Source of the DNA: JAHELQ01 sp965603365
Lineage (GTDB): Bacteria > Acidobacteriota > Aminicenantia > UBA2199
NCBI GenBank assembly: GCA_965603365.1
Contig: CBFDCR010000024.1
Location: 1 to 64,000 of the forward strand
DNA: 64,000 nucleotides
Direction: 5' to 3'
How positions within the stretch are numbered: the stretch's first letter is position 1; each line of letters starts with the position of its first letter. A program made the translations under genes and the position numbers. Of this stretch, positions 52,723-61,811 are shown in pieces. The notes beneath the pieces were generated by a model that did no database searches, was not told where the DNA came from, and saw only the letters and a program-made list of their open reading frames with translations.

Positions 52723-53942
52723 TGTATGTGCCGAGGAAGATAGAAGGACGTTTGGTAGAAAACCTGCAGCGAGAAGAGATTCTCGTATTGGTAGGCGCCC
52801 GGCAAACGGGCAAGACTACGCTGCTCAAGTGGTTGAAGAAAATGCTGGATGAGAATGGAGAGATAACTTTTTTTGTTAACCTGGAAAAGAAGAAGTATTT
52901 AGCCATGTTGAACGAAGAGCCGGAAAACCTTTTTAATTTGATCGGTATTTTACCGGACCGCAAGGTGTATGTCTTTATTGATGAGGTTCAGTACCTGGAT
53001 GATCCTTCAAATTTCCTGAAATTTATGTATGATGAATATGCAGGGAGAATTAAACTGGTTGTTTCAGGCTCGTCTGCCTTTTATATCGATCAGAAATTCA
53101 AAGATTCACTTGCCGGGAGGAAGCGGTTATTTATACTGAAGATGCTGGATTTCAAAGAGTTCCTGCAATTTAAGGGGTATGGGGAATTGGTTGAAAATTT
53201 TCCCGAAGCTCCACTGTTAAAAAAGAGAAATATCCCGAAATTGGTAAAAGATAAACTGGATCGACTGTTTTTGGAGTTTATAAGGTTTGGCGCTTTTCCC
53301 GGGGTTGTACTGGAAAAATTGGAGAAGGAGAAGATATATTTACTGGATGAGCTTCTCCACTCATATCTGGCCAAAGATGTGGAAACCATGGGAATCAAGA
53401 AGAATGAAAAATTTTTTGTACTTGTTCGGCTTTTAGCGATGCAGGTGGGCGGGCTGGTCAACCTCAGCGAATTGGCCAACACATTGAGAATTTCCACAAC
53501 GGCGGTGGAGAGTTATTTGCGTATCCTCGAGAAATCCTTTCAGGTCAAAACAATCAGGCCTTTTTTCATCAATCTCAGGAAGGAATTGACCCGGATGCCC
53601 AAACTCTTTTTTTTAGATCCGGGCATGAGAAATATTGTGCTGGATAACTTCGATTTGCCTGAATTTCGTATGGATAAAGGAATGTATTGGGAAAATCTCG
53701 TATTTAAATTGCTGGACGATCGTGAAGATGTGAGATCTATAAACTTCTGGAGAACCCAGGACAAAAAGGAAGTGGACTTTATCATCAATAAAACATACGC
53801 CCTGGAGGCGAAGTTTAACGGCGGTAAATACAATCCTTCAAAATACAGGCTGTTTCGGGAAACTTACCCGGAAATTCCCTTTGGGGTCGCCAGTTTTATC
53901 GGTTCCCAACCGAATCATCTGAATTACTCTGATCTGATTTGA
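52722..53942 (+). CDS. AAA ATPase with C-terminal DUF4143
   Basis: The 406-residue protein has Walker A GARQTGKTTL (residues 27-36), Walker B VYVFIDEVQYL, a sensor-type VVSGSSAFYI, and a C-terminal DUF4143 nuclease-like part (EKVDFIINKTY-like KKEVDFIINK, ALEAKF). This AAA/DUF4143 family is common in bacteria and archaea and of unknown role; the C terminus resembles PD-(D/E)XK nucleases (D...E-A-K). It is preceded by tandem operator-like repeats. Single gene, no partner. Confidence 0.9.
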   Translation: MYVPRKIEGRLVENLQREEILVLVGARQTGKTTLLKWLKKMLDENGEITFFVNLEKKKYLAMLNEEPENLFNLIGILPDRKVYVFIDEVQYLDDPSNFLKFMYDEYAGRIKLVVSGSSAFYIDQKFKDSLAGRKRLFILKMLDFKEFLQFKGYGELVENFPEAPLLKKRNIPKLVKDKLDRLFLEFIRFGAFPGVVLEKLEKEKIYLLDELLHSYLAKDVETMGIKKNEKFFVLVRLLAMQVGGLVNLSELANTLRISTTAVESYLRILEKSFQVKTIRPFFINLRKELTRMPKLFFLDPGMRNIVLDNFDLPEFRMDKGMYWENLVFKLLDDREDVRSINFWRTQDKKEVDFIINKTYALEAKFNGGKYNPSKYRLFRETYPEIPFGVASFIGSQPNHLNYSDLI

Positions 53943-53955
53943 TCCTTGTGGCGTA

Positions 53956-54360
53956 TTATTCTTTTTTGTAGGTGGATTTGATTTTGGCGGCGAGGCCGCC
54001 GCGGGAGGTGAATTCCGCTTCCACTATCATTTCCAGGGGTCTTGACACTTCCACCAGGTGGTTGAGGATGAGGGGGGTCAGCTTTTCGTAGAAGATACCG
54101 GTATTGCGGAACTGCAAGAAATAGTACTTTAAGGATTTTAATTCCACGATGTGCTGCTGGGGCAGGTAGTTGATGGTGATGGTGCCGTAATCGGGCAGTC
54201 CGGTGCGGGGACATAGGGAGGTAAATTCCGGGTGCCTGATTTCTACCCAGGTGTTGGGTTGGCGGTTTTCATAGGGCACCGCCTCCAGCACCTCGGCAGA
54301 GATAAAGTCTTCACCTTCCCGTATTCGCTTTAAATATTCGTTAATCTTTTCCATATTCAT
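53956..54360 (-). CDS. queF: NADPH-dependent 7-cyano-7-deazaguanine reductase
   Basis: ATG 54360 (MNMEKINEYL) chosen, with AAGGTG nine bases upstream; a GTG at 54369 is the alternative. The 134-residue enzyme reduces preQ0 to preQ1 in queuosine synthesis. Landmarks: the catalytic Cys in EFTSLCPRTGLPDYGT, Glu/Ser in VELKSLKYYFLQFRN, and the family's H-x-x-E-x-x-x-x-I-L-N like LILNHLVEVSRPL. It is of the short unimodular type (YkvM-like), not the long bimodular form. Confidence 0.95.
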   Translation of the reverse strand: MNMEKINEYLKRIREGEDFISAEVLEAVPYENRQPNTWVEIRHPEFTSLCPRTGLPDYGTITINYLPQQHIVELKSLKYYFLQFRNTGIFYEKLTPLILNHLVEVSRPLEMIVEAEFTSRGGLAAKIKSTYKKE

Positions 54361-54600
54361 TCTGTTCACCTTAAAATATAGTTAGTAACAATGAGTTTAC
54401 TCGAAAAGGGCGAAATGATCAAGTCTTTTTTCCCACCGGCAACTTGCGATTGCCGCTGGTTAAATATTGACAGTTATTCAAAAGTTTGATATCCTTATAT
54501 TTCAAGATGTAGGAGAATTGATTTGCATTTCAGGCGGTTGAAAATTTAAAGAAAAGATATTTTTAATGTATAATTTGCTCAAAATCCCAAAAGGAACGAA

Positions 54601-55413
54601 ATGATCACGATTGTGGGAAATTCCTTAGATTCCTGTAATAAAAAAATTCTCGACAAGATGAACAAGATGGATATGGAATTTATCAAAAAGGCGACAGCGG
54701 TTCAACTGGTGCGGGGTGCCCAGTATATTGAGTTGAACGCGGTCTCTTTACTGGATAATGAAATTCCTTTTCTAAGAGAGGTGATTCCCACCATTGAGGG
54801 CATGGGCGGAAAGGTACTGGTGAGGAGCGAAAATATTGAGACCCTCATTGAAGCAGCCCAAATTGCCCGGCAGGAAGTGGCCATTGGAGATATCGAATAC
54901 AATTTAGATAAGATCAATGTTGTCATTGATTTGTTGAGGAAAGAAAACGTAAAAGTCATCGCTTCTATCAAGGAAAGTCGTAAAAACGTGGGAATTTATC
55001 CCGAAAGGTCCCTATTAATCGCTCAGATGTACGTGGATTATTTGCTGGATCATGGGATTTCCCGGAAAAATATTTTGCTGAATCCAGAGATTCGGCCGTT
55101 GGAAGAAAATTTCTCCAATGGCAGGACATTCCTGAATACTCTGGAATTGCTCGAACTGGATTTTCCTCAAATTAAAACCATTTCCGATTTAACCATACTA
55201 TCCGATGGCTTACCCAGGAGACACTTGATTAACAGTTATTTTCTTTCATTGGCGATTGAGAAGGGTCTGGATTATATTGTGTTGAATGTGATGGAAAAAG
55301 CCATTAATGAGTCAATTGTGGCTACCCTCTCAATCATTGGCAAAGACAGGAATATGCATACCTATCTGGATTATTGCCGAAATAAAAAAGATATCGTCCA
55401 AAGAGGATATTAA
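54601..55413 (+). CDS. Pterin-binding (DHPS/methyltransferase-like) TIM barrel
   Basis: The 270-residue protein resembles dihydropteroate synthase and methyltetrahydrofolate:corrinoid methyltransferases: ELNAVSLLDNEIPFLREV (counterpart of the DVNAG...E strand), ISRKNILLNPEIRPL (I-x-x-D-P strand), IKTISDLTILSDGLPRRHLI (G-x-S-N-x-S-F-G-L-P-x-R strand) and NSYFLSLAIEKGLDYIVLN. Some usual key residues are changed (first strand lacks the DxNxG form), so activity may differ. TATAAT at ~54571 could be the promoter. It is the first gene of the 54.6-63.7 kb cluster, two bases from the DUF465 gene. Confidence 0.7.
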   Translation: MITIVGNSLDSCNKKILDKMNKMDMEFIKKATAVQLVRGAQYIELNAVSLLDNEIPFLREVIPTIEGMGGKVLVRSENIETLIEAAQIARQEVAIGDIEYNLDKINVVIDLLRKENVKVIASIKESRKNVGIYPERSLLIAQMYVDYLLDHGISRKNILLNPEIRPLEENFSNGRTFLNTLELLELDFPQIKTISDLTILSDGLPRRHLINSYFLSLAIEKGLDYIVLNVMEKAINESIVATLSIIGKDRNMHTYLDYCRNKKDIVQRGY

Positions 55414-55414
55414 T

Positions 55415-55639
55415 ATGGAAGATCAACGCATAAAGGAAATTTTAATCGAAAAGAACAGAGATTTTAAGGAGCTGTATCTCGAGCATCAGGGATATGAACA
55501 AAAACTTCGGGACTTAAGAGAAAAAAACCATAAAAGCCAGGTGGGACAAGTAGAAGAAAGAAATCTGAAAAAACAAAAATTGAAGCTAAAGGACGCTATG
55601 CAAAAACTAATCCATGAATACAAGAAAAAATTGAGGTAG
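55415..55639 (+). CDS. DUF465 (YdcH-like) small coiled-coil protein
   Basis: ATG 55415 gives 74 residues, starting one base after the previous stop. The sequence is a charged two-helix coiled coil (RIKEILIEKNRDFKELYLEH, LKDAMQKLIHEY) and matches the DUF465/YdcH pattern. Members are small cytosolic proteins of unknown function. It is likely co-translated with the pterin-binding protein and precedes pssA by 17 bases. Confidence 0.75.
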   Translation: MEDQRIKEILIEKNRDFKELYLEHQGYEQKLRDLREKNHKSQVGQVEERNLKKQKLKLKDAMQKLIHEYKKKLR

Positions 55640-55656
55640 ATAAAGGGAATGGAATA

Positions 55657-56442
55657 GTGAGAAAAAAAAGAAAAAAGGTAAAAATTTCGAGGTTGACCCG
55701 TATTTCGTTTCTACCTTCTGTGTTTACCATCCTTAATTTGTTTTTGGGTTACATGGCCTTAATTCAAATTTTAAACCAGAACTATTTGAATGCTGCCTAT
55801 CTGATTACCCTCAGTGTGGTCATGGATGGGTTCGATGGTACCATCGCCAGAATCACCAAAACCGAATCCAATTTTGGTATGCACCTGGATTCACTGGTGG
55901 ACGGAGTGACCTTCGGATTGGTCACTTCGGTTTTTATCTTAAAATGGGGATTTCAGACCGTTCATCCACCGTTGGGTAAGATTATCGGCTTTATTTTCTT
56001 GAGTGCCGGTATTATTCGGCTGGCCAGGTTTAATGTTTATAAAGAAGTGAAGGCCTTTCCCGCCAATGTCTTTGTCGGCATTCCCATCCCCTTAGCATCC
56101 ATGTCGGTCATATCGGTCTTTCTTATCGTTAAAACATCTCCCAGAGAAATGTTTCATATGGTATTGTATGCTGCTTTTGTGATTCTGGTGGCTTTCTTGA
56201 TGATTTCCAATGTAAAATATCGTACCATGAAAAGGATCAATCCCAAATACAGCCTGGTGGTATTGTTTGTGCTGGCGGTTCTGATTGCTTCAACCATCAT
56301 GTATCCTGAGGTTACCATTCCTTTTTGCAGCTTCCTCTACCTGGTATCTCCCATTTTTGTCGGATTTTTCAATAAGTTAAAAAAAAGCAAAGTCAGGGTA
56401 AATGTGGAATCCCAGCTTGAACCTAAAAAAGAATCCAATTAA
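55657..56442 (+). CDS. pssA: CDP-diacylglycerol--serine O-phosphatidyltransferase
   Basis: The 261-residue membrane protein has the CDP-alcohol phosphatidyltransferase signature D-G-x2-A-R-x8-G-x3-D-x3-D (DGTIARITKTESNFGMHLD plus SLVD) at about residues 54-76 and ~7 hydrophobic helices. It makes phosphatidylserine from CDP-diacylglycerol. GTG at 55657 is the only reasonable start. Placement beside an MsbA-like flippase fits membrane biogenesis. Choice of PssA over PgsA rests on length and on helices beyond the motif. Confidence 0.85.
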   Translation: MRKKRKKVKISRLTRISFLPSVFTILNLFLGYMALIQILNQNYLNAAYLITLSVVMDGFDGTIARITKTESNFGMHLDSLVDGVTFGLVTSVFILKWGFQTVHPPLGKIIGFIFLSAGIIRLARFNVYKEVKAFPANVFVGIPIPLASMSVISVFLIVKTSPREMFHMVLYAAFVILVAFLMISNVKYRTMKRINPKYSLVVLFVLAVLIASTIMYPEVTIPFCSFLYLVSPIFVGFFNKLKKSKVRVNVESQLEPKKESN

Positions 56443-56446
56443 ATTG

Positions 56447-58255
56447 ATGATTGATGAAGACAGTTTGTTAGGTTATATAAAGCCATATATTAGAAGGTTC
56501 GTTCTGGCATTGGTTTTTATGGTCATGGTGGCCCTCTTTACCGCCCTGTTTGCGGTGATCATTCAACCGGTTATGGATGAGTTGTTTGTGCAAAGCGGCG
56601 GTACCATAAGCGGCAAGGGACAATATTTTCGCAACCTCATACTCGATGTACTGAATATCAGTGAAGAGAAATTGGTCTATGTCCTGCCCCAATTGTTGTT
56701 TCTGTGTTTTTTGGGCAATGCGGTTTTTACTTTTTTTTCCCTCTATCTAATGAAGACCTTAGGTCTTTCAGTGGTTCGAAATATTAGAGACAGATTGTAC
56801 CTCAATCTCGTCTACCAATCGGTTGATTTTTTGTCGAAAGCCAGGACCGGCGATCTGGTTTCCCGGGTTACCAACGATATTGAAAAGATCAAATTTGCCG
56901 TTTCCGAAACCCTGTCGGTGTTTGTCAGGGAAAGCCTGACTCTGGTGGCCCTTCTTTTTGTGATTTTTTTTCAGGATTGGATGATGGCCTCCATCTCGTT
57001 GATTATCGTTCCCGTTGCCGCCGTATTATTAGTCGCCTTTGGCAAGAAGGTGAAAAAGAGGGGGATTCAGTCACAGGAGGCCATGGGTAAATTGTCGGCC
57101 TTTCTGGCGGAAACGGTGATGGGCCATAAAATTATGAAGGCCTACAACATGCAGGAGTATGAGATCGATCGCTTTTCAAAATTAAATCAAGATCATTACC
57201 GGATTAATGCCAAAATCGCCCTGGTCTATTCGCTGGCTCAACCGGTTATGCATACGATTGGCGGTCTGGTGGCGGCTGTGATTTTTACCGTAGGGGGATA
57301 TCGGGTGGCTGCCGGGAGTATATCCCCCGGCCAATTCACCTCATTTCTGGCTGCCCTGTTGCTGATGTACAACCCTATGAAAATGCTCTCGCACGCCAAC
57401 AATGACTACCAGCAGGGGCAGGCAGGCTACGAAAGGGTCCTGCAGGTGGTGAAAGCCCGGAATCCTGAACGCGACGGGCCCGATGTCAAGGCTATCGAAG
57501 AAGTCAAAGGGCGCATTGAGTTTAAGGCCGTGAGTTTTTCATACGATGATTCTGTACCGGTCATCAAGGATGTTACCTTTAAGGTGGAACCCGATGAGAT
57601 GGTCGCCCTGGTGGGGGCCAGCGGGTCCGGGAAGACCACTTTGGTTAATTTGCTGCTGAGGTTTTACGAGCCGGACAGCGGGCAGATCCTGGTGGACGGC
57701 ATAGACAACCGCGATTTTACCTTAAAATCATTGAGACATGCCATCGGCCTGGTAACCCAGGATGTGTTTCTGTTCAACGATACCATCCGAAGTAATATTA
57801 CCTATGGCGGCAGCGATTATAAATTTAACGATATCGAGAGAGCGGCGAAGATCGCCCGGGCCGCCGATTTTATTGAAACATTACCGAAGAAATACGATAC
57901 GATGGTGGGGGAAAGAGGGATTTTCTTTTCCAATGGACAGCGTCAGCGTATTTCAATCGCCAGGGCCATTTTGAAGCAACCGGCTATCTTAATATTTGAT
58001 GAAGCCACTTCTCACCTCGATTCTGAATCGGAAAAGCTGATCCAGGAGGCCATGGTCGAGGTAACCAGGGGGCGCACCACCTTTGTCATTGCCCATCGCC
58101 TCTCCACCATTATTGAGGCCCATAAGATCCTGGTGATTGAAGGGGGAAAGATCAGGGAGAGCGGCAGTCACCGTGAGCTGATTAAAAAGAGAGGGCTTTA
58201 TTATTCACTTTACAATTTGCAATTTCCCGAAATGGATATTATAATGGGAAAATGA
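56447..58255 (+). CDS. msbA: ABC exporter, MsbA-like lipid flippase
   Basis: ATG 56447, five bases after the pssA stop, is preferred; an earlier ATG at 56402 overlaps pssA by 41 bases. The 602-residue protein has six membrane helices, the conserved elbow LSVVRNIRDRLYLNLVYQSV, then one ABC domain: Walker A GASGSGKTT, Q-loop LVTQDVFLF, signature FSNGQRQRISIARA (usual form LSGGQ), Walker B ILIFDEATSHLD and the His switch VIAHRLS. Homodimers export lipid A or related lipids. It overlaps yicC by 4 bases. Confidence 0.88.
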   Translation: MIDEDSLLGYIKPYIRRFVLALVFMVMVALFTALFAVIIQPVMDELFVQSGGTISGKGQYFRNLILDVLNISEEKLVYVLPQLLFLCFLGNAVFTFFSLYLMKTLGLSVVRNIRDRLYLNLVYQSVDFLSKARTGDLVSRVTNDIEKIKFAVSETLSVFVRESLTLVALLFVIFFQDWMMASISLIIVPVAAVLLVAFGKKVKKRGIQSQEAMGKLSAFLAETVMGHKIMKAYNMQEYEIDRFSKLNQDHYRINAKIALVYSLAQPVMHTIGGLVAAVIFTVGGYRVAAGSISPGQFTSFLAALLLMYNPMKMLSHANNDYQQGQAGYERVLQVVKARNPERDGPDVKAIEEVKGRIEFKAVSFSYDDSVPVIKDVTFKVEPDEMVALVGASGSGKTTLVNLLLRFYEPDSGQILVDGIDNRDFTLKSLRHAIGLVTQDVFLFNDTIRSNITYGGSDYKFNDIERAAKIARAADFIETLPKKYDTMVGERGIFFSNGQRQRISIARAILKQPAILIFDEATSHLDSESEKLIQEAMVEVTRGRTTFVIAHRLSTIIEAHKILVIEGGKIRESGSHRELIKKRGLYYSLYNLQFPEMDIIMGK

Positions 58256-59136
58256 AAAGCATGACCGGTTTTGCCAGAGGGAAATTTGAGTTCGACGACT
58301 TTTCCTTTAATATCTCTTTTAAATCCCTGAATCACCGCTTTCTGGACATTACGTTTAAGGGGACCGGTGTGACCCCGTCGTCGGAGAAATTTATCCGGGA
58401 TTTCATGAAAGACAGGGTTTTCAGGGGAAAGATAGAGATTGTCTTTAACCTGTTTGAGCGGGACCCCAGCCGGTGGAGTATTCAGTTCAATGAGTCCTTG
58501 CTGGGGGAGATCCTGGATAAGGTCTTCCATTTTGAAGAGAGATACAGAGAGAATCTCTCGCTCTCCCTTGATTTTCTACTTAAGATTCCCATGGTCTTTC
58601 ACATTGATTATAATTTTGAACTATTCAGTCAAGAGCGGATGGAGAAGATCAAAAATTCGATCGAAAAGGTATTTCAGGAGTTCCTGGACAGTCGCCGGCA
58701 GGAGGGAGAATATACATTGGCCGATCTGTTGGCCGGCCTGGAGACTATCGATGATAGGCTGAAGCTGCTGGAAGGAGAGGCGGAGAAGATTGAAAACGAG
58801 ATTTATCAAACTTTCCAGGAGAAAATACAGCGGTTTGTATCGGATTTTGAAATCGATGAGAAGCGGATCGCCCAGGAGGCGGCCATTGTCGCGGAGAAGA
58901 GCTGCGTCCGGGAAGAGATCAACCGGTTGGCGGCCCACAGCCGCCGCCTCAAAGAGCTGTTGCTAAGCAAAAATATAGATGCAAAAGGCAGGGAAGCCGA
59001 CTTTTTGGCCCAGGAGATGCAGCGGGAGACCCATACCATCGCCTCCAAAACCAATTCCATGGAGATTCACCGGGAGGTGCTTTTGATTCGTCGGGAAATC
59101 GAAAAGATTAAACAGCAGGTGCAAAATGTCGAGTAA
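58252..59136 (+). CDS. yicC: YicC-family endoribonuclease
   Basis: The 294-residue protein starts MKSMTGFARGKFEFDDFSF, the typical YicC start, followed by SLNHRFLDI, and ends with FLAQEMQRETHTIASKTNSM then EIEKIKQQVQNVE, a signature C terminus. The E. coli homologue is an RNase that degrades RyhB; this role may not be universal. ATG overlaps the msbA stop (ATGA). Order yicC-remA-gmk is widespread in bacteria. Confidence 0.95.
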   Translation: MKSMTGFARGKFEFDDFSFNISFKSLNHRFLDITFKGTGVTPSSEKFIRDFMKDRVFRGKIEIVFNLFERDPSRWSIQFNESLLGEILDKVFHFEERYRENLSLSLDFLLKIPMVFHIDYNFELFSQERMEKIKNSIEKVFQEFLDSRRQEGEYTLADLLAGLETIDDRLKLLEGEAEKIENEIYQTFQEKIQRFVSDFEIDEKRIAQEAAIVAEKSCVREEINRLAAHSRRLKELLLSKNIDAKGREADFLAQEMQRETHTIASKTNSMEIHREVLLIRREIEKIKQQVQNVE

Positions 59137-59374
59137 AATATTGCTGCATGTCGGTTTTGGTAATGCCGTGGTTAAAAGCGATATTAATATCCTGGTGCAA
59201 CCCCATTCTGCACCCATTAAAAGATTTATTAAACAAAAAAAGGAGGGGGGCCTGGCGGTCGACGCCACCATGGGTAAAAAATTGCGAGCCGTAGTGGTGC
59301 TGCGTTCCGGCTGCGTGGTGCTGTCTGCCATCTCGGTATCGTCGCTCATCTCCAGGATGGAAGGGAATGAATAG
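59126..59374 (+). CDS. remA: RemA-family (DUF370) DNA-binding regulator
   Basis: The 82-residue protein has the DUF370 form: LLHVGFGNAVVKSDINILV, SAPIKRFI, AVDATMGKKLRAVVVL and SGCVVLSAI. RemA forms rings that bind DNA and activates matrix genes in Bacillus subtilis. Overlaps yicC by 11 bases and gmk by 8. Its presence between yicC and gmk is the usual place. Confidence 0.93.
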   Translation: MSSKILLHVGFGNAVVKSDINILVQPHSAPIKRFIKQKKEGGLAVDATMGKKLRAVVVLRSGCVVLSAISVSSLISRMEGNE

Positions 59375-59972
59375 TATTGTGGTGATTTCCGGCCCCTCGG
59401 GCTGTGGGAAGTCGACCCTGATTCGCCGGCTGCTGAAGCGCCATGATGACCTGAATTTTTCGGTGTCCCACACCACCCGCCAGAGACGGCAGCGGGAGAT
59501 AGAGGGCAAAGATTACTATTTTATTTCGGAACCGCAGTTTGTCGAGATGATCCGGCAAGAGAGTTTTGCCGAATGGGCCAGGGTCTATGCCCACTATTAC
59601 GGCACCACCTGGGAGGAGATCCGGGCAAAATCAACGGGAAACCGCACGTTGGTGCTGGACATCGATACCCAGGGAGCCAGACAGGTCAAAGAAAAATTTC
59701 CCGAAGCGCTGCTGATTTTTATCGCTCCCCCCTCCATGAAGGAGTTGGAAAGGCGGCTGCTTCACCGGGAAAGAAAAGTGGATGAAAACATCAAGATCAG
59801 GTTGCAGCAGGCCCGGGATGAGCTGGCAGAGTACAAAAGCTACGATTATATAATCATTAATGATGAGCTGGATAAGGCATATGCGGCCTTAAGTGCAGTA
59901 GCCAGTGCCTTTCGCCACGCCGCCTTCCGTCAGCAAGAGGTGGTGGAAAAGATAATCGGGAGATCCCCATGA
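59367..59972 (+). CDS. gmk: Guanylate kinase
   Basis: The 201-residue enzyme phosphorylates GMP to GDP with ATP. P-loop SGPSGCGKSTLI (residues 7-18), GMP-binding HTTRQRRQREIEGKDYYFI, and DIDTQGARQVKEKFPE are diagnostic. ATG overlaps remA, and TGA overlaps the ATG of coaC by four bases, so synthesis is coupled. Confidence 0.97.
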   Translation: MNSIVVISGPSGCGKSTLIRRLLKRHDDLNFSVSHTTRQRRQREIEGKDYYFISEPQFVEMIRQESFAEWARVYAHYYGTTWEEIRAKSTGNRTLVLDIDTQGARQVKEKFPEALLIFIAPPSMKELERRLLHRERKVDENIKIRLQQARDELAEYKSYDYIIINDELDKAYAALSAVASAFRHAAFRQQEVVEKIIGRSP

Positions 59973-60499
59973 ATGTGTTGCTGGGAGTAAGCGGTTCCAT
60001 CAGTGCCTACAAAGCGGTGGAAGTATTGAGGCTTTTCCAGAAAAAGGGCCACCAGGTGAGTGTCATCCTGACGAAAAATGCCGCCCGTTTCGTGGCGCCT
60101 CTTACTTTTGAAACCTTTGCCCCCGGTAAAGTATACACCGACATGTTTTCCCCCAACCAGGACCCCTTGCTCCATATCCATCTATGCCAGTCTAACGACC
60201 TGTTGTTGGTGGCGCCGGCCACCGCCAACATTATCGCTAAGATGGCCAATGGCATTGCCGACGACCTGCTGTCCACTGCATGCCTGGTTTTTGAGAAGGA
60301 GGTGGTGGTGGCTCCGGCTATGAATACGGCCATGTACGAAAACCCGGCGGTACAGGAAAATATTCGGCGGCTGCAAACCAGAGGCCTACGTGTCCTGGAG
60401 CCTGAGGCAGGTTCTCTGGCCTGTGTGACCGAAGGCAAGGGACGGCTGCCCTCGGCTGAGGCGATTTATAATTTTTGCCAGAAGATCGAACATGTTTAA
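59969..60499 (+). CDS. coaC: Phosphopantothenoylcysteine decarboxylase
   Basis: The 176-residue flavoprotein is a stand-alone CoaC: LLGVSGSISAYKAVE, the catalytic His in PLLHIHL, the APATANIIAKMANGIADDLL motif, PAMNTAMYENPA, and the lid GSLACVTEGKGRLPS. It removes CO2 from phosphopantothenoylcysteine to give 4'-phosphopantetheine. In most bacteria CoaC is fused to CoaB. Here the synthetase is a separate gene that overlaps by 8 bases. Confidence 0.95.
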   Translation: MNVLLGVSGSISAYKAVEVLRLFQKKGHQVSVILTKNAARFVAPLTFETFAPGKVYTDMFSPNQDPLLHIHLCQSNDLLLVAPATANIIAKMANGIADDLLSTACLVFEKEVVVAPAMNTAMYENPAVQENIRRLQTRGLRVLEPEAGSLACVTEGKGRLPSAEAIYNFCQKIEHV

Positions 60500-61136
60500 C
60501 CGGGTCATCATCGCCTCGGGGCCGACCGTTGAACCCATCGATCCGGTGCGGTTCATATCGAATCGCTCTTCCGGTAAAACCGGCTTCCATCTGGCCCAGG
60601 AGGCTAAAAAGAGGGAGATAGGGAAGGTGATATTTATCACCGGGCCCTCCTGTTACCTCCCGGCCGGTGTCCAGGTGATTCCGGTGGAGACGGCTGAGCA
60701 GATGCGGGAGGTTGTCTGGCGGTATTTTGACAGCGCAGATGTCATTATCATGGCGGCAGCCGTCTGCGACTATAAGATTGCCCGGTATCACCCGCAAAAA
60801 ATCAAAAAGGGAAAAGATAAACTGGTGCTGGAATTGACGAAGAACCCGGACATACTGCAGGAATTGGGGCAAAAAAAATCGGATCGCCAATTCCTGGTAG
60901 GCTTTGCCGCTGAGACCGATCGGATACTCGAACATGCCCGGCAGAAATTTCGGCGAAAAAATCTGGACCTATTGGTCTTAAACCGGATATCTCCCGAAAA
61001 CCCTGCCTTCGGCGAGGTACACAATAAAGTGTACCTATTGACTGACGAGGGATTCCAGGATGTAAAAAAGATGGAAAAAGAGGCAATAGCCGCTCTTATC
61101 TGGGATAAGATCTTTGATTTGGCCGGGAAAAAGTAG
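60492..61136 (+). CDS. coaB: Phosphopantothenate--cysteine ligase (stand-alone)
   Basis: The 214-residue enzyme joins cysteine to phosphopantothenate using CTP. Diagnostic stretches: ASGPTVEPIDPVRFISNRSS, IIMAAAVCDYKI (with the A-A-V-x-D-Y motif), LVLELTKNPDILQEL and FLVGFAAETD. The usual N-x-x-x-x-x-x-A-F loop reads NRISPENPAFG. Separate CoaB is known in some lineages. It follows coaC with an 8-base overlap. Confidence 0.95.
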   Translation: MFNRVIIASGPTVEPIDPVRFISNRSSGKTGFHLAQEAKKREIGKVIFITGPSCYLPAGVQVIPVETAEQMREVVWRYFDSADVIIMAAAVCDYKIARYHPQKIKKGKDKLVLELTKNPDILQELGQKKSDRQFLVGFAAETDRILEHARQKFRRKNLDLLVLNRISPENPAFGEVHNKVYLLTDEGFQDVKKMEKEAIAALIWDKIFDLAGKK

Positions 61137-61146
61137 AAGAAGTATT

Positions 61147-61803
61147 ATGGAAGAATTAAGAGAAATTTTGAAGTTTTACCAGGAGATCGGCGCCAGTTTT
61201 TTGGAGGTCAAAATGCCTGCAGTAAAGCCCCCTTCGCTGGATCTGGAGAAGCTACACCAACAGATTTTAAACTGCACCAGGTGTCCCCTCTACAGGACCA
61301 AGAAAAACTACGTGGTGGGGGAGGGCTCCCGCAGCCCGGACATCATGTTTGTGGGCGAAGGGCCCGGCGAAAGCGAAGATGAAATGGGCCGTCCCTTTGT
61401 GGGCCGGGCCGGCCAGTTGCTGGACCGGATCATTCATAAAATGGGCTACAGCCGGGAGAGCGTCTTTATAGGCAATATCGTCAAGTGCCGTCCCCCCGCT
61501 AACCGGGACCCCCAGAAAGAGGAAGTAGACGCCTGCCTGCCGTATCTCCAGGGGCAAATTGAAATGTTGAAACCCAAAGTCCTGGTTTGCCTCGGCCGGG
61601 TGGCTTTAAATAATCTGTTAGGCGGCGATTATGCCATTACCAGGGTGAGGGGCCAGCGTTTTTCTTATGAGAACATTCCCGTGATTCCCACCTTCCATCC
61701 TTCATACATTTTGCATCAGCGCAGCCGGGAAGGGATCTCAAAGGCCAAATGGGATGTCTGGAACGACATGGAAAAGGTATTGGAAATTCTGAAACAAGGG
61801 TAA
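61147..61803 (+). CDS. udg: Uracil-DNA glycosylase, type 4 (Fe-S)
   Basis: ATG 61147 (MEELREILKFY) is used; the frame extends upstream into coaB. The 218-residue enzyme excises uracil from DNA. The 4Fe-4S Cys are visible: CTRCPLY near residue 44, then CRPPANRDP and a later Cys in EEVDACLPYL. The uracil-binding motifs are GEGPGESEDEMGRPFVGRAG and IPTFHPSYILHQ. Gene sits nine bases after coaB and precedes the PriA-like gene by 8 bases. Confidence 0.93.
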   Translation: MEELREILKFYQEIGASFLEVKMPAVKPPSLDLEKLHQQILNCTRCPLYRTKKNYVVGEGSRSPDIMFVGEGPGESEDEMGRPFVGRAGQLLDRIIHKMGYSRESVFIGNIVKCRPPANRDPQKEEVDACLPYLQGQIEMLKPKVLVCLGRVALNNLLGGDYAITRVRGQRFSYENIPVIPTFHPSYILHQRSREGISKAKWDVWNDMEKVLEILKQG

Positions 61804-61811
61804 GGTTTACA

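Noticed and set aside
54437..54455. CGGCAA...TTGCCG hairpin upstream of the pterin-binding gene
   Set aside because: Stem is only six pairs and no T-run follows on either strand.
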